A stretch of 64,000 bases of DNA from NCBI GenBank assembly GCA_030685235.1, contig MU839111.1, forward strand, positions 186,001-250,000, given 5' to 3'. Both the position numbers and the translations under genes were made by a program. This stretch comes from Copromyces sp. CBS 386.78. Lineage: Eukaryota > Ascomycota > Sordariomycetes > Sordariales > Sordariaceae. Positions 1 to 12,920 of the stretch are shown here, in pieces (within the stretch, counting starts at the first letter, position 1; every line of letters starts with the position of its first letter). Below the pieces are notes generated by a model that worked only from the letters and a program-made list of their open reading frames with translations, ran no database searches and was not told the origin of the DNA.

Positions 1-717
1 GACGGAAGCGAGATCACGCACGGCGTGGGAAGTCTGTTGGTCGGTCACGCCCGCCGCGCATCCGGCGGACTGAATGACGTCCCCGAACTCGATTCCTCGG
101 GCATGTTCGTCGAATTACCCGCGACTGCCACGGCCACCGCTTCCGCCACCGCCTTCGGGGAGTCCCCTATTCTCCCTACCAACCTTAATAACCGCCCGCC
201 GCGCAACTCCTTCGGTCTTTCACCCGCTTCTCGAAGGGCCAGCAACCCTGGCAGTCCAAATCCCAACACCAGCAACCCCAATAGTCCTCACACCAGAAAC
301 GACAGCACCAACAGTCCACTAGATGTTCTTTCAGAAACAGCCGAATTCATCCCCCGCCCTCACCAACAACAACACACCTCTCACACTTCCTTGGACGGCT
401 ACTACGGCCCTTCCGACAAACAAGTCGGCCAAACTGCCGCGGGCTTGGGATTCGTGCCGGAGGCGTGGGACGGGAGTTCGCCTGGTGCATACCCGATGGG
501 GTTTCCGATGATTAGCGTGCCTGGGTATGGACTTGGTGTTACCGATGGAGGGGAAGAAGGAGTAGGGGATGGGCATGAGACTCACGATGAGGAGGGGACT
601 TTGGATACCTCTTTGGATGTTGGTGAAAAGGAGCAAAGAATTGATGAAAAGCTTGAGGAACATGAACAAGGAAAGGGGAAGGGGAGCGAGGGGTTAGAGC
701 AACAGAAGCAGCAGTAG
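1..717 (+). CDS. C-terminal part of an unrecognised low-complexity protein (5' end outside window)
   Basis: The reading frame is open from base 1 and ends at a TAG at 715-717, so about 238 codons of the C-terminus are visible; no start codon needs to lie inside the window. The segment has an Ala/Thr-rich run (codons about 43-56), a Pro/Asn/Ser-rich region with repeated Asn-Pro and Asn-Ser pairs (codons about 80-110), then a Gly/Glu/Asp-rich acidic tail ending in Gln/Glu/Lys. No enzymatic motif or membrane segment is visible. Such tails are common as disordered cytoplasmic ends of fungal surface or signalling proteins, but that is only a guess. I do not recognise the family; the informative domains must be upstream. 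Confidence 0.6.
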   Translation, partial: DGSEITHGVGSLLVGHARRASGGLNDVPELDSSGMFVELPATATATASATAFGESPILPTNLNNRPPRNSFGLSPASRRASNPGSPNPNTSNPNSPHTRNDSTNSPLDVLSETAEFIPRPHQQQHTSHTSLDGYYGPSDKQVGQTAAGLGFVPEAWDGSSPGAYPMGFPMISVPGYGLGVTDGGEEGVGDGHETHDEEGTLDTSLDVGEKEQRIDEKLEEHEQGKGKGSEGLEQQKQQ

Positions 718-2153
718 CAAGGGGGGAAAGTAAACTAACCGATGTTAAAGGAGGTGGTGGCGGGAAGTTGGATGAGTTGAATTTTTTAGTAGGGTGATGG
801 ATGGATATGCTTGGAGAAATGATGATACCCAGTTTTCTAGGCAGTTTTTACCTAAGGTGCCTGCCTGCCTTAGCTTTTGGTTTACGAACACAATTACGAT
901 GCATATATACATACATACATACATATACCTATCAATGTTTAAAGTATTACCCCTTGATGTTGGTTTCTTTTTTTGTCTCGAGGTTCACTATAGCCTTCTT
1001 TCTGTACACAAATTGGGCTGTGATACAATGACATCTCGACCGCTGTTTGTTGCAGTATATATCTCGCCAGGACTGGATATCTTGGGCAATAACTGTCACC
1101 ACCACGTTTGTTTCTTACAAACTTTACGATGACTATCACATCCTAATCAATTATCAACTTCTTGCATAAACCATCCATTGATCATATCGTCTTGTGTTCT
1201 ATCCACCACTCCTCGACTTTTTGTTCCTTCCAACTCCTCCTCATCGTCTTCTTCTAAAATGCAGTAATGTGTATCGCCGGCGACAGGCAATGCCGTGAGC
1301 AAAAAGTGCCTACAACGATGAGGTATAGTTTGGTTCTAGGAAAAGCGCTATACTTGTTACTTCTTCTTCTCGAACCTTGATGCAAGAACCACTGCGCAGA
1401 CACCCTCCTTGCATGCATGATTGATATTTATTTAAATCCTATCCATCCATTCACCCATCACTCCATCCACCGTCTTGACCCTAACCCGAACCAAACCCGA
1501 TCGAACCAATTCATACCAAGAATCCGCGACTCTGAGCCAAACAGGTAAGCCCCCTAGACCCCGTTCCGCCCTCCAGCTAGGGACGAGGGCACGCATGCCT
1601 TTCTGCTTCTTCCCTCCTTCAGATATGATTCTGAGTTTGTCATGGTTCGCTTTTTGCAAACGCGCCTCATGATGTTTCCTCCTATTATCGCTGCATCTAT
1701 CGGCTTCGATAATACGATTTATTTCTTTATTCACTGTCTTTTGCCGGCTCTTCATCCTCTTTATCCGCTTCTTGTTCTGCCTTGCTTTGGGCATCTAACC
1801 ACTGATGGTGGCCGCCCCCAATGCAAGTGCAATCATGTCCCCTCCCTAGCTCCTAATCCGGAGGAACGACATAATCTGTTCCAACATCTAGTGAGCGACG
1901 GAGGCTACCCACGAAGAACGGGGCGACTTACTACATCTATTACATTCCCTACCACGCATCCATTTCTTGTAGCACCCAGTGCAAAACCGATTACCAGTAG
2001 CGACGTGGTGAGCGCGCATCAAACCTACTTGGCGTAACTGCGTCAGCGATTAGTATTGACGGTGGAAGTTGGACAATACTCACGACACCTCGAACACATC
2101 CCATCCCGGACCCGCATGGGATTCCCATCCGCTCGAGATCCTGCCGCAGACGA
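718..2153. other. Intergenic region between two convergent genes
   Basis: This should hold the 3' untranslated regions of the partial gene on the left and of the snt1-like gene on the right. A short ATAC microsatellite lies at about 905-926. A 120-codon basic ORF on the minus strand (1794-1432) is present, but I could not support it as a gene. Nothing else recognisable. Confidence 0.5.
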
Positions 2154-3173
2154 CTAGCCAGCCCTTCTAGGATCTCCCTGACCCGGTCCAGGACCATGCC
2201 CCTGCTGGTCGTACTGGTGTTGCGGTCGTAGTTGTCTACCCATCATGCCACCTTGGTGGTGTTGCGGAGCATACTGTTGATGAGATGCCTGAACCGGGTT
2301 GCGCATGTCGTGCTGCATCGGTTGCTGCTGAACATGTTGCTGATGCTGGGGCATCTGGTGCTGCTGAGGATGGCCCTGGACCTGAATGTGCTGTGGGTGG
2401 GCGGCATTTGCGGGGACACCATGTTGCTGTTGAGCTTGGAACTGTGCCGCATGCTGCTCCCGCTGCTGAGCGGCCACCTCTCTAGGGTCACGACCAAGCT
2501 CTCGCGGATCCCTACCCATGGCTCGATGGTCGCGACCTAGATCTCTAGAGCCCATCTCCCGTAACTGCGCGTCGCGTATCTGAGCATCCCTAATTTGCTC
2601 CGGGTAGCCTAGCGAGGATGAGGGTGGCGGACCCATACCATCGAATCCGGAACTGACGGGTCCCGGCGTATAGCTTCTAGCCTGGGACATCTGCTGCATC
2701 CTAATATCTGCAGGGGCTTCTCCTCGGCCAGGAACTTGTCCGGGAGGTCCGCCAGGGCCACCGTGCCCAGGACCAGGGGTATTGACGTATCTCACGTATG
2801 GCTGACCCTGTGGCGGAACAGGCTCACCTCTCCGTAGGTTTTGGCGATCACGAGGATCAGGCATCGGTGGGAACTGGCTCCTCCCATCGAGCGAGCGATG
2901 ATGCTGATGCGACACTACATTGGCCGTGGGACTCTGTGCTTCATGAGCAGAATATACTGCCTGGCCACGTGGAGTAGGTTCTCTCAAGCCGAGGGAATGT
3001 GACTGCTGGGTAGGCGTGGCCTGCCACGAGTGTTGCTGCTGCGACATTGCACTGCCCATCTGTGGGGGTTTGGCCTGGACGTTGGGGCCGTGTTGTGCAG
3101 CCCAAGCTGTTTGAGACGGCACAGAGGCCTGGCTAGACTTGGATGGTGTAGCATGCGACGGCGGCCAACCTCC

Positions 3174-3227
<54 letters not shown>

Positions 3228-6200
3228 TTGTTGTTGTTGTTGTTGCTGCTGGCGCTGCTGCAGACTTGGAACAGCGGCCTGCCCCTGTTGGGTCGATGAC
3301 CATTCCTCCCGAGCCGACTGAGCTTCACGTCGGCCCGAGAGCGAAGACGGATGGGCTGCATATTGCGGCGTAGGCGAAGCGGCATGAGCCTGTGAAGTGG
3401 CATAGGCCTGATATTGCTGTTGGCTTGAATATGCCATCTGGGGCTGCTGTAAATGCTGCTGCGAATGTTGCTGAGGATGCTGCCCTGACTGAGAGTAGTG
3501 ATGCACTTGATGAGACACAGGAGAATTTGACGCGCCCGGCTGGTGCTGTGGTTGATACTGATGTCGTGAGTAGAACTCCCTGTTGTCACCAGCTGCCGAA
3601 GCTTGTTGTTCCATGCCTGAGCCCATACTTGATCTGGCGACGTTCATATGCTGGGGCTGTGGCGACTGAGCATGATAAGGCTTCAGTGATGGGATAGCAG
3701 CCTGAGCGGCCGAAGGTGGGTTGCGCGCGTACGGATACCCAGCGGCTTCGGTGTCCCTACGTTGCGATGTCGATGCAGTAGTAGTCGGCGGCTGGGGAGG
3801 ACGAGCAGACATCTGCTGAGGCGGCGGGGTTGACGTTGACACGGCTCCAGGCATGGATGCAACATCGTTGACCCTCTTAGGGGCTGGGGCAGGCGCAGGA
3901 GGGGCAGCATCGTTGAGTAAGGAGAAGATGCTGCTGACTTTCTTTTGCTCAGGCGGATGAGACATAGCGGGCGGAGCTTGAGGCGGAGGGACAGGTTGAG
4001 CGGCGGACGTGTTCGCAGGATATTGGTCCTGCATCGACGTCGGCACAGGGCGCTGCGTGCTCGGTACTGGCGGTCTCTCCATCGCCGGGCTAAGCTGCGG
4101 AGGTGTGCGTTGGGAGGGTACAGACTCGCTGAGCAGGTTGCGGACAGGTTGAACTTGGACAGGCGGTGTATAAGACTGCGAAGTGGGGGGTGCCATGGTC
4201 CTTGGGGGATCCTGGCGTCCCATGGATGCCGCCTCCGCCCTAGGCTGCATGGAGCGCTGTGGAGGCATGAAATTCTGGAAGGGATCTCCGTGGTGTATTG
4301 GCTGCTCTGGCTCCTGCTTGAAGCGCATGGCCGGGCGCTCCATCGGTCGCGGTTGCTCTCTGGGCTGGAGCGGCTCCATCCTGATCTGTCGTTCCCGACC
4401 TTCGCGGATTTCGCGAACTTCGCGCACCTCTTGTTGCTGGGACAGCAGGGGCATTGGGCGATTGGCATCGGAAATCCATCCTGCTGAACGGGACATAGCC
4501 TCGCTCGCGGACGGCATGGAGGAAGAGGGAACAGGAGCTGCCTTTTGGGAGATGCGGACCGGCTGATGCTGTGCTTGGGCCGGAGCTTGCGATACCGGCA
4601 TGGGCTCGCCTTCTCTCTCCGCAAATGCGAAGGTGGCGGTCGGCTGCCGAAGTGGACGAGGCACCGGAGACATAGTCTGTGTGACTGCTGGTCCGGGCCC
4701 GCTCGGTGTCTGTGGCGACGGTGCCGAAGTTGCTGCGGCGGCTGCCGATGCTGCCACTGGCGCCGAAGGTAGAGTTGCCGGCATCACTGACGGTGACCGT
4801 TGCACAAGCGTGCTGTGTGTTCCGGGTGACGCTTGGATCGGAGTAACCACCTGGAAACGGCTAAAAGGCTGGTTGGCTGGCGCTGCTTCTGATTTGGCGG
4901 GTTGAGGCTCCTCGGCTTCCGCAGCAGCCAACGGCCGATGTCCTGACGAGGACGGCACATCGTACCGCTTCCTCGGTCCTGCAGAGGGAGTAGGAGGAGG
5001 AGGTCGCCTCTCGCCCCTCTGTTTCTTGAGATCGGCCTCGGTAGCAATCTGTTCCCATTCCTGCTTGCCCTCTTTCTTTTGCCTCAGGTAGTAGTTCCTC
5101 ACCTAAACACATGTTAGCCAGCTGTTCATATCATTTGCGTCTTATACCCGCATACAAGAGGGGATATACTTACCATGACTTGAGTTTTGGTTCCCATGTG
5201 GTTGGCAATTGCACTCCAGTCGGTGCCAAAAGAACGTAGAAGATTGGGGAAGTCATTAGATTCCGAAACGCTCCAGTAACTAGATGCTTGTTGCGGAGTC
5301 CGAATGCGCTCAGGGCCGGATGGCTGCCCAATCTCGAAGGTAGGCAGGGAAGCCGGCGGCGCTGGGAGCTCTGGACGCAGAGAAGGAGGAGCCATTACCT
5401 CGGAAATGGTGGTTGACGCCAATGTAGGCGGTGCTCTTTCGGGACTGGCAAGAGGCGTTTGTTGAGCAGGCGCCAGCGGTGGTTGCATGCTTCCAGGGGG
5501 CACGTCGAACATAGGGTTCTGAACACGGGCGCCGCCCAGTTCCGCCGGGGTTTTGTTGGGCATCCATTCAGGGTTCTGTACTCTTGTGGAATTCGACCGA
5601 GACCTGGCATTTGTCCCCTTACCAGAGCCCGCTGGAGGCGTTGGCGCGATAGCTTGAGCGGGTTTCGGGACCTTTGGCTCTTTGTCTGCCTTGGGCTGGC
5701 GAGCTCTGCGGCCACCTTTCTTGGGCCCCTCCGGTCTCTCAGCACCGCTATCATTCTTTGGTTCCGTGGTTGTGCCTGCTCTCCTGCGACCGGGAGTGGC
5801 AGAGGGTGTAGCACCGTCAGAATCAGCATTAGGCGTGGCCTCATGGCCCCAGGAAGGAGCAGCGGCGCGGCGCGGCTGCTGACGGCGACCGTTGCTATTC
5901 TCCCCGTTCTCCTGGTTTTCCTCTGTCGCCTCGTTCTCTGGATTCCCCAATTCCGACACCAAGGCGTTATACTTTTGCTTCCCACGTCCCTTCTTCCGCC
6001 TTCGTGGCTGCTTCCTCAGCCTCTCCTTCAGATTCAGCTCCCTCTTCTTAGCATAGTAGTACTGAATGACCGAGTGGAAGTCGCGGTTCGGAAGTTCGTG
6101 AGCAATCTTGCCCCATTGCTTGGGATACTCCAGGTATGCCTTTTCGAACTTCTCCGCCTCTTCCTGAGTGAAGTTGACATGGTATGGAACTACCTGCCAG

Positions 6201-9200
6201 GTCTCCACGATCTTCTCCAAGGGCAGCAAGCCCGCTGTATCGACAAAGAGTTGATGTTCCTTTTCTTCGTCTGTCCAAATCATGTCGGGAATCACAGCCT
6301 CCTTGTCGGTCCGATACTTTTCCCGTTGAGCTCTTTCCTCTCGCTCTTTCTTCTCCTGTGCTTCCCTAATCGACTCTTGGATTGCATACTCGACGTCCAG
6401 TTCGGTCGAAAAGCGACTAGTTGTTCTCCGTCCTCCCTCCTTACCGTGATAATCAGAGCCCGAGTAACCCTTACCTCCCGAGGCCTTATCTTTATCCGAC
6501 TGCGAGAATTGATTTCTGCTCTTGACGGCGGTGGGGTCATCTGAAAGAGTGAACCGAAGGTAGGCATCGTAGTTCTGGCGGTATACCTGCTTCGCTTCCT
6601 GTTGTTCCTTCGCCGTCTCCTCGGCCATATCCCGGATGTTGCCCATGAAGAAGGCTCCAAAACCGGGACTTTGCTCTGTGAGCTTGCGAACCTTGCTGGC
6701 CTGATGCCACGGCTTAACATTGAAAACTGGCAGTTCATCAGTGGGTGGCGTGGTGGATAGTTCTCTGATGTTCTCGACGCTGCCATAAACGCTAACATCG
6801 TCCTCGGTTCTCTCCTCGCTGTCCTCGTCCATGCGTGATGGGCTGGTAGCAGCAGAAGCGGGCTGGTCGAACGGCTGAGGGAATCGCGAAACGCTCTCTC
6901 CTTCACCGCTCACATCGCGTAAAGGCGCGGACTTGTGAATGGGTTGTAGGCCATCCCGTACTTCGTCATCGGCACCAACCATATCGACATCTTGGTCGAC
7001 AACCTTGTGCTCTTCGACGGTTGGCAAAGGAGGTAGTCCTGATCCACCTGTATCCATTTCCTCCATCTTAGGTTTAGGCTCAGGACGGTGGAACGCCGTC
7101 TCCTCATTCCCCTCGACGGTCGGGATTGCTGAAAGTTCCCGTTCCGTGGAAGCATGCTCACGACTTTCCGCTTCCTGTTCTACCTCTGGCTCCTGCTCCG
7201 GTTCCGGTTCCGTCACGAACTCTGGTTCCGGTTCTGCTAGTAGCCGTGATGGCTGTGCCCGTGCCTGCGCCTGTGCCTGCGGTTGAGGGTGAGGTTGAGA
7301 TTGCGGTTGAGGCTGCGATTGAGGCTGCGGGCTTTGTTCCGGTTCTGGCAACTTTTCGGGCAGCAACTCTGGTGCCCTTTCCTTTTTGGGCTCAGGAACC
7401 GGCTTTGGCTCAGGAACCGGCTTTGGCTCGGGTGCAGGCTCAAGCTGCCGCTCCGAGACATGGGGCGGCTCGGTTTCATCCTGTTTCTGTGCCGGCTGCT
7501 GTGCCGGCTTCTCTACCGCCTTCTCTACCGGCTTCACTATCGCCTTCTCTACCGGTTTCTCTGCAGGTTTTTCTACCGGCTTCTCGACCGGTTCCTCTAC
7601 CTGTTCAGCGGGTGTCTCCTGAACAACGGTAAGTGCGGCATCTTGAACAGGCGGACGTTTCGGCTTCGCTTCAGGCAGTGACTCTTGCTGAGGCTTGGGT
7701 TCAGGTGACGGTTCCTTCTGTGTCTGGACTTTCGGTACTGGTCGAGGGAACGAGTATCCTTCTGGGAGCCCACCAATCATGTCTACGAGAGGAACATTGT
7801 CACTGACCACCTTGACGACCGCATCATGAACAGCACATGCATACTGCCTGACAATCTGCATGGGAACACCGGCTGTGCTATCCTTGAGTTTCTTGAGCTC
7901 GGTTTCCTGCTTGGTGATTTCAGCCTCAAAGTAGTCATCCATGTCTTCGTCATCATCCGACTCCGTGCCAGGAAGCGGGGACTGCTGAGTAGGCAACTGG
8001 AGCCGGGTAGTAGAGGGGATCGCGAGAACACTACGCTTCCGCTTGACCGGCACCCTAGACTCGGGAATCCTGATCTTGTCCGGCTCCTCTCGTTGTCGCA
8101 ATGGTGCCATATTTGCGGGTCGTTCATCGCGCCGCTCAACCTCCAGCTCTCTGAAGGGACGATGGGGTCCCCCGAAAGAGTCCATCCTCATATCTCTGTT
8201 ATCAAATGATGCTCTGGTATCCCTGTCCACCGAAGCTCTTGCAGATTGCGTGCCCCTCTCGGGCCTGATTGGCGTGTCATTTGCTCCCGTAAGCAGCGAG
8301 TTACGCGACTGTCCGTCTGCTGCCACGAGGTGCGATTCAGATTTGGCATCGGGACTACGAGGCCTTCTCTCTGTCTCGCCATGGTGGTCAGAATGTGAAG
8401 ATTCAGGCCGATGTCCGCCAAACGGCCTTCCAAGTTGCGATTGCGACACAAAGCTCTGAGACCGGGCGGATTTTGGCGATTCGGGGATTTTCTTGCCGAG
8501 GGTCGGATTGATCCATTGCTTACTGGACCGCTGGGCTCTCGGGCCAACCGGTATGGGAGGGCTTCCTTCGGGCAAAAGCGGCTTGGAAGGGCCGGTTGGA
8601 GGTCCCCTCTCGATGTTGGCGGGAGGGAGGCCGGTGGCTGGAGGAGGTCTGTCCTGCCTTTCTTCGGTGATCAGAGCCCTGGGGCCGGTTGGCGGTGCCT
8701 TGCCCGTGACGGACTGGATCTCAGCCGATGAAGGCTGACGGCTGGGAACTGATCCGAAAGCGGGAGCGGACGGGGCAAGCGGGGGCGGCGAAACATCCTT
8801 GGCTGTCGTCGGGACCGGCTCGTGCGACACGCGATCCAGCTTTTGTCGGGGTGGTGGTTCACGATTGTCTCTTTCCCTGGGGTCACGATCATCGCGCATG
8901 TCCCTGACCGTGTCCATGTATCTAGCAGGAGGTTCTCTGCGGTCCCGGTCATCCATGAGATCCCTCTGGGGCCCCCACCGACTTTCCTGAGAACGACTGC
9001 GAGGCTGCCAGTTGCGATGGTCCCTATGGTCGTCGTAAAACATGCCTCTCCCACGGCCGCCTCTATCCCAGTCGCCGCCTCTTCCTCTGCCGCCGCGGTT
9101 TCCGCCACGTGAGTTGTATGCGCCACGAAATCCGCCACGATCTGGTATGCCGCGATCTAGCATGCCGCGATCTTGTAAACCGCGGTCTGGCATACCTCGG

Positions 9201-10141
9201 TCTGGCATTCCACGGTCTGGTATGCCACGATCTGGGATGGGTGCGAAGGGAGGATCAGATGATGACGAGCCTGCCGATAAAGGTCCGGCATCCCTAGAAC
9301 CCCGCCTTGCGCGCTCGGCGTCAACATTCAGTGGCATGTCCCGAGGATCTCTGAAGTCCCGCCCTATGTCACGGCCAATATCCCGTCCCATGTCACGGCC
9401 GGGTGGAGATCTAGGCCTTCCCTGGGGTGAGAGCCTCCGACCCCTCGGAACAAAGGCATCCCGGTCTCGATTAGGATGCCATTCTCGGTCGCGTTCGCGG
9501 CTTCGGTCGTCTCTGAAAGGGGGGCGGTCTCGGAAGTCGGGCAGTTCACGATCTCGTCCACGGTCTCTGCTGTCGTCTCGCCATGCTCTGCCGCCTCGTC
9601 CGCCGCCTCTTCCTCTCCCACCGCGGAATTCTCCAGCAAAGCCACCGCCGCGCGGTCCACTCGGTGGATCCAGGAGTAGGGCCTTGGGGCCGCGGGGTGG
9701 TTCTCGACCGGCGAAAGAGTCTCGCCCTTGGAAGCCGCCGCGCGAGTCGGCCTGGGACTGGCGTCGGCGGTCACCATCGAAGTGCTGGGAGTTAAGCGGG
9801 CCGCGGTCTCCCTGGTCTCCGCGGTCTCTATAAGGGGGTGGAGGCGAGCGGTCCCGGGGCGAGCGGGAGCGGCGATCGCCGTCGTATCTACTGCCGTTGT
9901 ACCTTGACCTGTAGGAATCATAGTGGTGAGCAGATGGGGGAGGAGGGTAGTGCTGATTGTGATGGTAGGAGGGGTTGCGGTTGTGTTGGCCACGGTGATG
10001 GTGGTGAGGAAGAGGAAGAGGAGGAGGAGGAGGCGGCAGTGGAGGGGAAGAAGGGGAGGTGGTGGCTAGATGGCGAGGGTGTGGGCGTGGGACATAGTCA
10101 TGGCGGTGATGGTTGTCTTTGTGGTGATGGAAATAGGGCAT
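2154..10141 (-). CDS. snt1: Snt1/NCoR-like SANT-domain corepressor, very large, two exons
   Basis: Exon 1 is 10141-5174 (1656 codons), the intron is 5173-5103 (donor GTAAGT, acceptor TTTAG), and exon 2 is 5102-2154 with a TAG stop, giving about 2638 aa. Two SANT/Myb-like domains are visible. The first, near residues 1317-1370, carries a WGKIAHELPNR core and a YYYAKKREL helix. The second, near 1619-1670, has a DWSAIANHMGTKT core and is split by the intron, resuming at VRNYYLRQKK. Paired SANT domains inside a huge disordered protein are typical of the scaffold of the Set3/SMRT-NCoR histone deacetylase complex (Snt1 in yeast), so a nuclear chromatin role is inferred. The N-terminus is His/Pro-rich then Arg/Asp/Gly-rich with pentapeptide repeats; the middle has Glu-Lys-Pro repeats; the C-terminus is Gln/Pro/His-rich with 26 consecutive Gln. 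The start is the first ATG of the open frame; a downstream start cannot be excluded. Confidence 0.88.
3174..3251 (-). repeat. Polyglutamine-encoding trinucleotide repeat in the snt1-like gene
   Basis: Read on the minus strand, 26 consecutive CAG/CAA codons occur at roughly residues 2274-2299 of the SANT protein. The tract mixes CAG and CAA blocks rather than being pure, which should limit slippage. It is a likely site of length variation between strains. Confidence 0.95.
9134..9238 (-). repeat. 15-bp minisatellite, seven units, encoding Pro-Asp-Arg-Gly pentapeptides
   Basis: Seven consecutive 15-bp units lie in frame in exon 1 of the snt1-like gene. They encode variants of a pentapeptide of form (I/M/L)-P-D-R-G. 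Units differ mostly at third codon positions, implying age and selection on the peptide. Confidence 0.9.
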
Positions 10142-10461
10142 TGGCGCGGCGGTTGTTGGGCACGATAAGTTGGCGTTTGAAGCCGCCTTTTCGGCTTTTT
10201 AGATAAGAGTGTTTATTGGCCTAGGTGGCCTCGTGACGCAGCAGACGGTCGGGCTGGTGCGTTAGGTAGGAAAAACGCGTGCTTTGACTGCAGGCGTATG
10301 GATGCTGATGGTAGTATAATAATGAAGACACATACATTTGCAATGAGGGCCTGCGCCCTTGAGTATGGATTAGACGGCTCGGCGCAGCATCCGGGGGCCC
10401 ACACAATGCTTGTGTTGATGGTATATACTGTATATCAAGGAGATGCTGATTGTGTTGTTGA

Positions 10462-10487
10462 TGGTGGTGGTGGTGGTGGTGGTGGTG
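10462..10487. repeat. GGT trinucleotide microsatellite
   Basis: About eight uninterrupted TGG/GGT units lie in non-coding DNA upstream of the snt1-like gene. Confidence 0.85.
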
Positions 10488-12575
10488 TTGTGGTCGTCGA
10501 CGACACTATGAAGTGTGATGTTGTCGGTGAGGTGTGTTGTGGTGTTGTTGTTGTTGTTGCTGCTCCTTGAAGTCAGTGGTGGGAATGAATGGCTGACTCT
10601 GGCAGCTTCGAGTTGCCGACACGGAGCGAGGTCACGGGCCTAGAGTGATGTGACGTGGGGAACGGGGTGGCGCTGGTCGACGAAAGATGGGATGAGGTTG
10701 CCGTCCGTTGTTGAAGATGGGATGTTTAGTTCAGTCCCTCCTGCAGGGCAGTTACCTCTGTGGTAGGTGGGTGGGTTGGTTGTTGTCGTCGGTCCAGGGC
10801 TGCAGGGGAATACCGAGCGTCGGAAACAGACGTTGAAAGTGGAATGGATGTGGAAGTAACTCCAAGTGCGGCTGAGGCTGAATGATGGAAATGTCACCCG
10901 GTGGTACCTGTTCTGTTTCTATTGTCGTCCTGGCCGCGGCCTCTTGCGAGTTGGAAAGCCCAAAAACCAACACGACAAAAAGTCAATGCACGTCCCGCCG
11001 TGTGGATTCGTCGCCTGTCGGTTCAGGTTGTCAGGTTCTCGGCTCGCTGCCGTGTGCTTCCTTCCTTCTTTTTGAGACTCATCAACTTGCTGGAACCCCC
11101 GTCGGCGAGCGGACTAGCGGACACTCCCAGCGGAGACGGAGGGGGTTTCCAGCTTCACGTTACACCGGTGGAGCCCTGGAGAGCGAGGCTGCGAGGTTAC
11201 GGTAACGTGGTAAGGTACTGTAAGGAACTCTGGGAACGCATGCGGATACCGGCCTAGACTTTGAATGTCCCTGGGATTAGGGTCCAACAATACGGTAAGG
11301 CAGGACTGATCGATGATGGAGGACGGTCAACGGGTGGCATTGGCACAGCAGCCCGGTAAAGGGCTGGATTGACGGGAGGTCAAGATTGGATGGAGAATGG
11401 AAATGTGTGGATCTCGAATTCTGTCCCGTTTCGTTCTGTTTTCAACACTGCACCTCGAATCTTTGAAAGGAGTCCGTGCGGCCAAGAAAAGATGGAGGGG
11501 ATGGAATTAACCAACGGACTTCACTGCATTTGGCATTCAATCGGTGCCCAAGATGCCCTGCCGCCGCAATGTCCACATCCCTCATCCCATCCCCGTCAAA
11601 TGTCACTCACTGCCACCTCACACATTCATCACAGACCGAAACGAGAAACGATACGTACCGGTACGTACCCTCCAACTGTCGACGAGTTGCGTGGCGCCCC
11701 AAAGTTCGAGTTGCCACTAAGCCCAATGGGAGCCCGAGCATGGGCGGTTGGCGGACTCGCGCTAGACTCGATTCGCTCAAGCATCGTGCGTGTCTCAGGA
11801 AATGCAGCCCGTGGCCCGTGCAGCTAGGTATTTCACCAAAAATGCAAAATGCACAATTGCGGATCCCCATGTCTCAGCGTCTGATTGGCGGCCCCAGGCT
11901 GTGGAAGACACGCACGAAACGACGAAAAAAATCGGCTTCTTAAAGTCGCACTGCTGCGCCCGAAATTGCCAAGACATGTTGTGGTTTTTAGGTCTTCATG
12001 TCTTCAATCCCGGCATCCCGCGAACCGTACATGAGCCATTTCCACCTGATGGTCCGAGCTTCTTCGAAAAGCGTTGAATCATCTCCACATTGAAATCCGA
12101 CCGAATCAGGCATAGCCTTGTGATCGGCCAGACACTGCTTTCTTCATTCTCGAGGTTAACATGCACGGATGGCCGTCTGCGACCCCGGCGAGCCCGATTG
12201 ATAAATGTCCATCAAATGGACTGAAGGACAGATCAGAGAACGAATTGCTTCCCGACACCTCGCGAACCGACATGTTTGTCCTCGTACTGGCATTCAGAGT
12301 TCGCCCCGCCGTTGGTAGCGCGCCGCTGACACTTGCGCCCAATCAGCGATCAGGTCCAACATGTGACATTGAATCTTCAGCTTCACGCGCTTTTGACATG
12401 TCTTTCCCAGACCACGGCAGAACGCGCTAGGTATGCACGGGCAGTATGTTGAAAAGGAAACCTCCTCAACGTACAAAATGCTCCATGTAAGATTCATTGT
12501 GACAGAGTGCAGCATCAAGTTTGGAGCATTGCATGAACATGACCTAGGCACCAAGCAGCTGCAGAAGCAAGGTAC

Positions 12576-12920
12576 AGGTACCTCCAGAGCATCACTCCGC
12601 CAACACCACCTCAAAATGCGAGAGGCAAAACCTAGAGGTAAGGTACCTCGCGCACTCACGGCACTGAAGTTCACCATCTTTCAAACAAATAACAAACATG
12701 GAAAGAGACAAAGAGGAGCCATAATGTTGATAGTAGTAAATTGCGGATAAGAAGCAACACAAGTGTCACTACAAGTTATGCCTGCGTTCCTGTATTTAAC
12801 AATTGCTAACCTTGCCGGGGCCATCTCCCTAGGTAGCTACCTTGGTACCTAGCAGCTCCACCTCAGATCTCGACCCAGCATCCCGTTTTGGGAACTTTTA
12901 GAGTTTAGTTCTAGGTACCT
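12576..12920. promoter_or_regulatory. Cluster of AGGTACCT palindromes upstream of deoxyhypusine synthase
   Basis: Perfect AGGTACCT octamers start at 12576, 12641 and 12913, and TGGTACCT at 12843, between 131 and 475 bp before the dys-1 start codon. The octamer is its own reverse complement, as expected for a site bound by a dimer. The binding factor is unknown and the regulatory role is inferred only from clustering and position. Confidence 0.35.

Noticed and set aside
1432..1794. 120-codon basic ORF on the minus strand with an ATG start
   Set aside because: Lys/Arg-rich with no domain; lies where the 3' UTR of the snt1-like gene is expected, and there is no splice link to that gene in frame.
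5459..9833. Long plus-strand open frames opposite the snt1-like gene
   Set aside because: Antisense shadows created by the repetitive, GC-rich coding strand.
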